DNA of 18,226 nt, taken from positions 69,379 to 87,604 of the forward strand of contig MU631312.1 in NCBI GenBank assembly GCA_026770615.1, given 5' to 3'. This stretch comes from Pavlovales sp. CCMP2436 (Eukaryota > Haptophyta > Pavlovophyceae > Pavlovales). A program made the position numbers and the translations under genes. How positions within the stretch are numbered: position 1 is the first letter of the stretch; every line of letters starts with the position of its first letter. Of this stretch, positions 10,177-17,800 are shown in pieces. The notes below the pieces were generated by a model. The model was given only the letters and a program-made list of their open reading frames with translations, searched no databases and was not told the DNA's origin.

Positions 10177-10428
10177 TTGCCGTGATGCTATTGGGGTACC
10201 GGCTCGACCGATAGAGTCGGGTTTCCAGTATTTCACACTCCCTGATACCTAGAAATACGTCCTTTCCCTGCCGGTCTTCATCAGACACAAGCGTTGAGAA
10301 ACACGCGCGCAGACGGGCTGCATTTCCAGACGACGAGAGAGATGCAGCGGAGGTCGATCAGCGCGCCAGTTGAGAGTCGTCGATTGTCGTGTGTCTGATC
10401 AGCCTAAGCTGTGGAGACGGTACAGGTA
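10177..10428. other. Non-coding spacer
   Basis: No gene seen. AAGCGTTGAGAAAC (near 10291) is the inverted match of GTTTTTCAACGCTT near 10799-10812, so the two flank the second small inverted-repeat element. They may mark an outer, older insertion. Confidence 0.35.
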
Positions 10429-10757
10429 CAGTGGATCGCGGGCAATAAGAAACCGTATCGTAAAGAAACTGAGCCTCACTTTGTGTGCCCTTCGATAGTA
10501 GTAATTTAAGCAAAATCTAACCATTGTTTGTCCGGCTCTTAGAAAAGGCGTAACGTACGGGGATTATCCGCGGTATCCGTGGGGCCCCGTGGGCCCCCGG
10601 GCTATGTGACAAGTTAGTTATATGTTAGTCACATAGGCGCCTCCGGCGGGGCCCCCGGGGGCCCTGCGGGGCTTTCTAAGAGCCGGTTGTTTGTATGTAA
10701 TTTGCTAAGGTACCGAGCCTCAGTCTCCGCCTTTCTAGTATTGCCCGCGATCTCCTG
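10429..10757. mobile_element. Small inverted-repeat element, copy 2, interrupted
   Basis: Its ends, CAGTGGATCGCGGGCAATAA (from 10429) and TTGCCCGCGATCTCCTG (to 10757), match the ends of the 4285-4450 element. Inner sequence matches too: AAGAAACTGAGCCTC here against the reverse complement of the right half of copy 1, and TTTGTATGTAATTTGCTAAG against the reverse complement of its left half. This copy is therefore inverted relative to copy 1. TA precedes the left end, but the right end is followed by GA, so the duplication has decayed. It is split by the nested element at 10532-10686. Confidence 0.7.
10532..10686. mobile_element. Nested 155-bp MITE with 8-bp target duplication
   Basis: The termini are exact inverted repeats for 14 bases (CCGGCTCTTAGAAA / TTTCTAAGAGCCGG). 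The element is bounded on both sides by the identical octamer TTGTTTGT (10524-10531 and 10687-10694). An 8-bp duplication is typical of the hAT superfamily, so this is probably a hAT-type MITE. The interior is a GC-rich palindromic region of GGGGCCCC-like runs around a short AT core (GTTAGTTATATGTTAGT). It sits inside copy 2 of the other small element and so inserted later. Confidence 0.85.
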
Positions 10758-11702
10758 GATCCGCGTGCACGGAGTGTAACCCTGGATCGTCTATAAATGT
10801 TTTTCAACGCTTGAATCCAGTGCGAGCTTTCCGGGGACGGACGTTAAACTAGAAACTTACACAGTGTAACACACAGACAATTGCGGAACTAACACTGTTT
10901 ACACATATGCAGACAATTTCGAAACGAACACTGTCTATCTCAGCTTTTCACCACTGTGTAATGCACTCATCCACGCAGTCCAATGCAGCGGCGCACAGAC
11001 AGACCCTGACATCCCAACAGCCAGTAGAAGAAGAGGCGCGCCAACATAATAAATAAGCGCAATCTAGGGCGGAACAGCGAGGAATGCCCCGAATCCCCAC
11101 CCAACATAATGAGCCCGAGGCCCACCCTCTTGAGGGGGTGCAAGAGGTCTAGCCTAAACCGCCGAGACCACATAGTTACATACAACAAACAACAACGAGC
11201 CCTTACCGTGCGGTTCTGATAGGTATTGCCATTCGTTGTGGACGAGAACCACATACTGTGGGATACAGCCACAGGCAGGCGCAGGCTGCCGGTTAAGTTC
11301 TTTGTCTATTTTATATGCGTGCTACAGGTGCGGCATGTGTGCAGGGCTAGCTGCATTCGAGACGAGCGAGATGGCAAGATGACAGCATGGAAATAGGAGA
11401 CTGTCCGAGCCAGCGGGTGCGGCTTTGGTGCGGGCTGCGGGTTTCAGAGTGGCTGGTGTGCAGCACCCACGGCATCGTCGGTCGCCGCGGGACACTTTTG
11501 TGTGTTTCGGTTACTGAGTTTCTACTCTGCCTTGCGCACAGTCGCTGCCCAGCACCGGCGCGGCCGCCGCGTCCTGCACCTGCTAAATCTCGACTTCGCG
11601 GCGCGCTGAGGAGATGCACGTTTGTCCGCTTGAACTATTAGCGGGACAGGGGATACCCGTAAGCGCCCAGGCAGAGGTGAAAGTTGAGGCGGAGATGCGG
11701 CT
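10758..11702. other. Non-coding region downstream of the MTHFR gene
   Basis: No supported gene. CAGACAATT..GAAC..AACACTGT is tandemly repeated with a 36-bp period (10874-10900 and 10910-10936). A minus-strand open frame at 10967-11272 matches nothing I know and has no coding look. The part nearest 11702 should hold the 3' untranslated region and polyadenylation signal of the MTHFR gene, but I see no AATAAA in the right orientation. Confidence 0.4.
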
Positions 11703-11828
11703 TTAGGCAGATATGAAGGTGCCCTTGAGCGTGTCCCCCTCGTCGAGTTCATTAGGCGGCTCGTAGAGCAAGTCGAGGCGCTCCAGAATCTTGAGAGTGT
11801 TGACGGACTGGTTGAGGGTGTAGAAGTG
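11703..11828 (-). other. Terminal exon of the MTHFR gene, start unresolved
   Basis: It encodes [20 protein letters not shown] and a short acidic tail, then TAA. HFYTLN is the last conserved strand of the catalytic barrel; the Arg that follows it in E. coli MetF is Gln here. Exon 11 ends in phase 1 at G|GTGAGT (12017), but no AG lies between the 33-base homopolymer (11830-11862) and the His codon. The nearest upstream AG (about 11883) would read through the C tract into prolines in a frame that depends on the tract's exact length. The homopolymer length is probably wrong, or sequence around it is missing. Confidence 0.6.
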
Positions 11829-11829
11829 T

Positions 11830-11864
<35 letters not shown>

Positions 11865-14800
11865 GGGTTAATTATGGCGCAGCCTGTTAGCCGTTGGCGA
11901 GCTCGGAAAATAAAGAACGGACTCGAAAAAAGGGGGAAAGTAGGGCACTCATGCCCATACATACGCCTTCGGACTGCAAGTCGGGGATGTGAAATAACTA
12001 GCATACAAAAACTCACCATCGACAAGCTTGGAGATCGTCAGCTGCTTGCACAGCTCCACCGTCCAGGTGAGGCCCATCTCCTTAAAAGCCTCCGCATCCT
12101 GTTGTCAAATAATACGTATTGTTATTATGCAAGTAGTAAGAAGTAATAGTAATAAGAGGTGAGGTCCATCTTCTTAAAGGAAGGGTGGCAAGGGTATGCA
12201 ACGGAGGCATCTTTGAAAAAAATAGGTTGAGCTCAGACATTTTCTGGAATCGAGGTGTCCGTTCAAGTCCCGTATTGGTTCTCTTTGCCCTTTTAGCGCA
12301 GCGGGGCGGGAGGGCCGCGGGGCGCGCGGCCACCCGTTTGTAGTCGTTAGAGAAGCCGTGAGCGCGCCCTTCCGTCCCGCCCGCGCGCTCGCGCGCGCCC
12401 GAATTCACGCACGATCAGCACTGGTGGCGTGCCGGACTGAAGGGACGGGGGCATGTGCCATGCAGCGCGCGGCCGCCGCGAGCGTCACTTACACCTGCCT
12501 CGCCACGTAAGTAGTGCCGCGCCGAGAGTGGGAATAGTGGTTCTTACAAATATGTGTTTGCGCGACCGCTGTCGCGACTTTCGAGATTGGTCGAATGCGC
12601 AAAAGCATGCCCGGAAGGCAAAAGGCGCGAGTTCAATCCCCGTTGTGCAATTGCTTTTGCCTGATTCTGACGCGCGGCGTGCTCCTTTCAGCGGCCGTGC
12701 CCAGCGAGTACATGAATGAACTAGCGATGGCTGTCTACGCGCGGCGGCCGCGCGCTGCATGGCACACGTCCCCGTCCCTTCAGTCCGGCACGCCACCAGT
12801 GCACGCCACCAGTGCTGACCGAGCGTGAATTCGCGTCCACGGGCGCGCGCGAGCGCGCGGGCGGGACGTGCGGGCGCGCCCAAGGCTTTTCCAACGACTA
12901 CAAACGAGTGGCCACGCGCTCCGCGGCCTTCCCGCCCTGCAGCACTAAAAGGGCAAAGAGAACCAATATGGCACTTGAACGCCGGACACCTCGATTCCAG
13001 AAAATGTCTGAGCTCAACCTACTTTTTTAAAGATGCCTCCTTTGCATACCCTTTCCACCCTTGCTTAAAGCCTTTCGCGTCCTATGCATGTGTGTGTGTG
13101 TGAGGGGGGGTGGGTTGGGGGGGTTCCTGTGCGTGTGTGTGTTGGGGGGAGTGGGGGGGAGAGGATCTCCGTGTGTGCGTGCGTGTTTAGGGGTTGGGGT
13201 GAGAAAACGGTGTGCCACGAGCAATCACAGGAGTATCATGAGCAACCCCCCTCCCCCCCAAATGTGGGGCGAGAACGATTGTGTAACAACCGTGACAGCA
13301 TACTAATTCGAATCCGGACTGGGCCGAATCCGGGCAACTGCCAAAGAACGGCAGTAGTTAAGTGGTCAGATAGAAAGGACGCACCAACTTGAGCGACGCT
13401 GCCTTCACCTTGAGCAGCCATTGATTATAATGATAAGAACTACGAGCTACGAACTACGAGCTACGAACTACGAGCTACGAACTACGAACTAATCATATAC
13501 AATCAATCGCTCAGAAATTCACCTCCTTGAGCGCCTCTGCCTTCTGCTTGAGCAGCGCCGGCACGCGCGACTTGCAAAAGCCCTAATTGTTGATTATTGA
13601 TTATTGATTCTCAGCGACTTGTAGAAGCCCTGTTGGGACTTAGGGTTAGGCCGGTGGATTAGGTTAGAATTAGGGTTGGGGCTAGAGCAGTGTAGCTTTT
13701 ACTTCAAATGCATTGCAGGTTGGCAGCCAGTGCATTTCGATGATCCAAGTGACACTTGACCGGTCTGCTATAACTGAAAAAGCCAGGTCAATGTCGGGCC
13801 CCCCACTGGCTTATGAAGATTAGCGAACTTACAGTCATCCGGTGAAAGCCGCCGTACGCAGTGATGAGCATGATGCCCGGCAGAATCGGAGCCATGATGC
13901 CCTTGGCACGCGCCTGCTCGGGGGGTTTGGATTTGGGTTTGGGTTTTGGTTGGGATTAGGATTGTTAGGGTTGAGATTAGGATCGAAACTGGGATTCGGA
14001 TTGGGATAGAGGTTCTATTAAGATCGGTCTAAGCGGTGGAATGTGCACCATGGGGGGGGGAGGGGGGGGGCTTAGTAGGCACTCAGGAGCAGACGGTGGA
14101 AATACAGCAAGACAGAAGTGGGAATGTAATCAAAGTCAGCTACAAGCCGTAACATAAACGGAGCTGCAAACAAAAGAGGGGGGGGGGCGTGCCTGAGTGA
14201 CGAATGCCTCGAAGACCTCAAAGTCAAAGAACATCTGCGTGATGATGCAGTCCGCGCCTGTTTTGAATAGTTAGAGGGTGGATCACTTGGTGAGTGAAGA
14301 TGGAGGAGGGGCAGTCAGCGAAGACAGTTTGAAGCGGTAACCTGCGAGAATAGTGGGATAATGACAGCAACAACAATAACAACAACAACAACTGTAAGCA
14401 AGCTCGCAATAAAAGTTGTGATGATGATGATGATGATGATGATAATGATGAGGATGAGGATGAGGATGATTATCATGTGTAGTATTCGAGTCTCACCGGC
14501 GTCGACCTTCTCCTTCAGGTAGGCCAACTCGCGATCGAAGTCAGCGTCCGAGCACACGAACTGCAAAAGAGGAGGGGGCCGGGGGTTGGTCGTAGAGCGG
14601 GAGGCACTGTGACGAGACACAAATGCACCCATTGCTCGCCCTTGCCATCGAGCAGCACGAAGCAAGCAGGACCAAGTAGAGCACCTCCCAAGACTGCAGG
14701 TCAGGAAACGAGACGAAGCGAGACCAAACCAAACAAACACACACACACACAAAGGGGGGGAGGGGGGAAGGGGGGTGGCTCGCACCTGTTCGCTGTCGAT

Positions 14801-17800
14801 GGTGACGAGCCGCTTTTCCTCGCTCGCAGACAGCGCGCGGCCCAGGTCCTTGACGGGCTTGATCTGTTGGTTTTAATATGATCATTATAATGATTGGGAA
14901 TTAGGCGTTCGACATAGCACGACCGAGGTGCTTTAGAGCGAGGTAGATTCTAGAGAGTGCTCACTCTGACTAAACCAACTCGCATCGGGCGCACGCGTGC
15001 ATCAGGGTGTTTCACAAACCCTAACCCAAACCCTAACCTAGCCCTGTGCAATCACGGCACTCGCACAACCCAGAGAGGGGTCAGGTGCGCACCAGTGAGC
15101 GCCCTTTCAATATGCACGTGGCCCACTGTAGGTTGTGCGAGTGCCGTGGTTGCTCACCCTCGGAAAGCTCTCTCTGTCTTTCTCAAATTCATGAAAGGGG
15201 TTTCAAGCTGGCGTCTGACTGTCCTGACAGTTGTGCTGGTCTGAGCACTGCGTCGCCCATTGCCTGCTGCGTGCCACGGACGGCTGCGCTGGCGGTGTGG
15301 CGGCGGTCTGACTCGTCAAGCTGAGATAGATCACCTTAGATGTAGCGCGTACCACATCAGGGTGCCCCCCCCCACCCCCTCTCCCCCCCTCTACCTCTCC
15401 CTCTCCATATCTCCATCCCTCTCCCCCTCCCCCCACCCCCCTCCCCCCCTCTCCCTAACCATCTCCATCTCTCCCCCCCCCTTCCCCCCATTTGGTAGAT
15501 ACAATCAAGCATATGTAGCAACGTACCACATCTGGGTGTCCCTCAGGATAGCCGGACACCTGCACGCCGAAATAGTCGCCAAACTGCTGGCGCGTAAACT
15601 TGACAAGATCGAGCGCGCAGTTGAAGCCGCCCGCAACAGCCTCCCACCTACGGGACGGGACGAGGACGGGGACGGGGGGGGGAAGTTAGATAGAAGAGAG
15701 TAGGAAAGGGGAAGGGGTAGGTCAGAGGCTTAGGTTGTTAGCGTGCAGTTGAAGCCAACAGCCACTGCCTCGCACCTGGTTTTAAGTCAGAGAGTTTAGG
15801 TGCATGTAGGTGGTTAGGGCTAGTCCAGGGACAGAATACCTCGCCTGTTGCTGGAGCCACGTCTCACTTGCTACCGAACTTAAACCCGTATTTGGTTAAA
15901 AACCAGTTTACAGTTTGCAGAACTTATCGCTTGTGCAAAAACCTCGCCGGCGAGGTTGACACCAAGAACAGAGTCCTCGCTCCAGCAGTTAATCGCCTTC
16001 TGTTTTTCGCGCCTAGCCAGTCTGCCCACTCCCTAACCCCGCCCTCTAAGCAGGAAACATAGATGGCCCTCAGGGTTAGTCAAGGGTGGGGTAAGGGTTA
16101 TAAGCGAGAGAACACATACACACACACACCCGCGCCCCTTTTAAAACGAACGAACAAACGAGCAAACGAACAAACCGAGAACAAAAACGCACTTGTCTTG
16201 TCCCTTGGGCGGGTCACCACGTAGCGCCACAATGTTGCGGATGCCGCGCCGCTTCGCCTCAGCCAAGGCCTCACCGCACAGCGAGGGCGCCTGATAGTTA
16301 GGTGATTAGGAAAGTTGTTGTTGTTGTTGTAGTAGTAGTAGTAGGAGTAGGAGTAGTAGTAGTAGGAGTAGTAGGAGTAGTAGGAGTAGTAGTAGTAGGA
16401 GGAGGAGTAGTAGTAGTAGTAGTAGCAGTAGTAGGGTTTCTAATAAGTCTTGGGTTAGGGGCTAGGGTGTAGCGTACAGGTGCATGTTGATCTCAAATTT
16501 AAAATTAAGATAGGGGGACTCTGGCGATCTGACTGTCTGAGTTTTCGAGCTGGTCTGAGCGCTGCGATGCACACGCCTTATATATTACTGATAGGGATCC
16601 AAGTTGACGTCTCACGCACGCCTCCAATCGGGCCCACGCCTAGGTTTTCGAATTTACTCCCGCCGGGGGTAAACGGGAAATTGAATAATTTTTCCACCAT
16701 GTTATATTAGTAGTAGAACCCTGAAGGTACCCCTAGAAGAAAATTTGACAGGTGATTTTTTTTTGAAGAGGGCTCGACACCTCATTACGTCGAGAATGAC
16801 AAAAAAAACATGACCTCCAACGTGAGGGTGGTTCTACACTGTCAAGGCTGAAAAACCACCCTCCCTTTGGAGGCTCTGTTCTTATCATCTTCGACGGAAT
16901 CAGATGTCAAATCGCGATGACAACGTTGTTCCCGTCAAATTCTGCGTCTAGGTGTATCTTCAGGGTTCTACTTGTACAAGTACTTATGGTAATATATTCA
17001 ATTCCCCCCCATAATTATGTGAAAACCTCGGCGTGGGCCCTATTGGTGTATTGCGGGTGTTAATAGTCCTTTACCTGGTTGGTGCAGGTGAGGTGCATGT
17101 TGACCTCGATGCCATGGTGCTTGTACGCGTCCGCGCACAGTTCGATCGTGAGCTCCGAGGTGGAACCACCCTGTTCGTATTACAAAAAGAAGAAGATTTA
17201 AATTATTAATAGAAGTAGTGATAAATAGGAGGTTGGGAGGAAAAGGCATCGATTGATGGGCAGTCAGAGCGGACAACCAATAGCCATTCAGAGTGGCACA
17301 GCCCTGGGCGATATTTAGCAATATTTGCGAGAATAACAGCAACATGTACCGCGCCCCAGGTAAAATCGAGGAAGAGCGGCTGCTGCTTGGCCATCTCGGC
17401 AATCGTCTCCTCCAGCTTGGCCACTCCGTCCTGCGACCTAGGCGGGAAGTACTCGAACGAGACTGGTGGGGGTGGAGAGGGAGTAGTGGATGGGGTGTAA
17501 GGAGTGGCGAGGGGTGAGTGGGAGGAAGTGGGTGGGGTGGGGAGTGTGGGTGGATTTAGGTGATGGAGGGGTAAGGGGGGGGCGGTGCTGCTCACCGAAG
17601 GGCTTGCCGTTGGAGGAGGCGGCCCACTGCTTCACCTTATCTGACAGCTTGAGGCACGCGTGCAGCACCGGCTCAGTCAGCTCCGTCGCCGCGAAGAAGT
17701 TGGACGCCTCGGCCGTCGCCGCCGCCGCGGAGGCCGCGACCTCGACCACTGCCGAAGAGCTCGCGTTGCCCAGGTCGCCACGGATGGTGCCGGGCGCGCA

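Noticed and set aside
10967..11272. Minus-strand open frame of 101 codons
   Set aside because: No recognisable motif, no codon bias like the MTHFR exons and no supporting context; probably chance.
11522..12025. Minus-strand frame of 167 codons with a proline run
   Set aside because: The prolines are the translated homopolymer, and the frame crosses the exon 11 donor and reads exon 12 out of frame.
12595..12665. Centre of the foldback element as a tRNA (GAGTTCAATCC with GCAAAAGCA / TGCTTTTGC flanks)
   Set aside because: The flanks pair, but no cloverleaf forms and the B box match is only 9 of 11.
13084..13392. Plus-strand frames rich in Gly, Val and Cys
   Set aside because: They are translations of GT and G repeats.
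14281..14330. Possible compressed copy of exon 8 in intron 7 (TGAGTGAAGATG, GCAGTCAGCGAAGAC)
   Set aside because: Matches are short and need several gaps; not distinguishable from chance.
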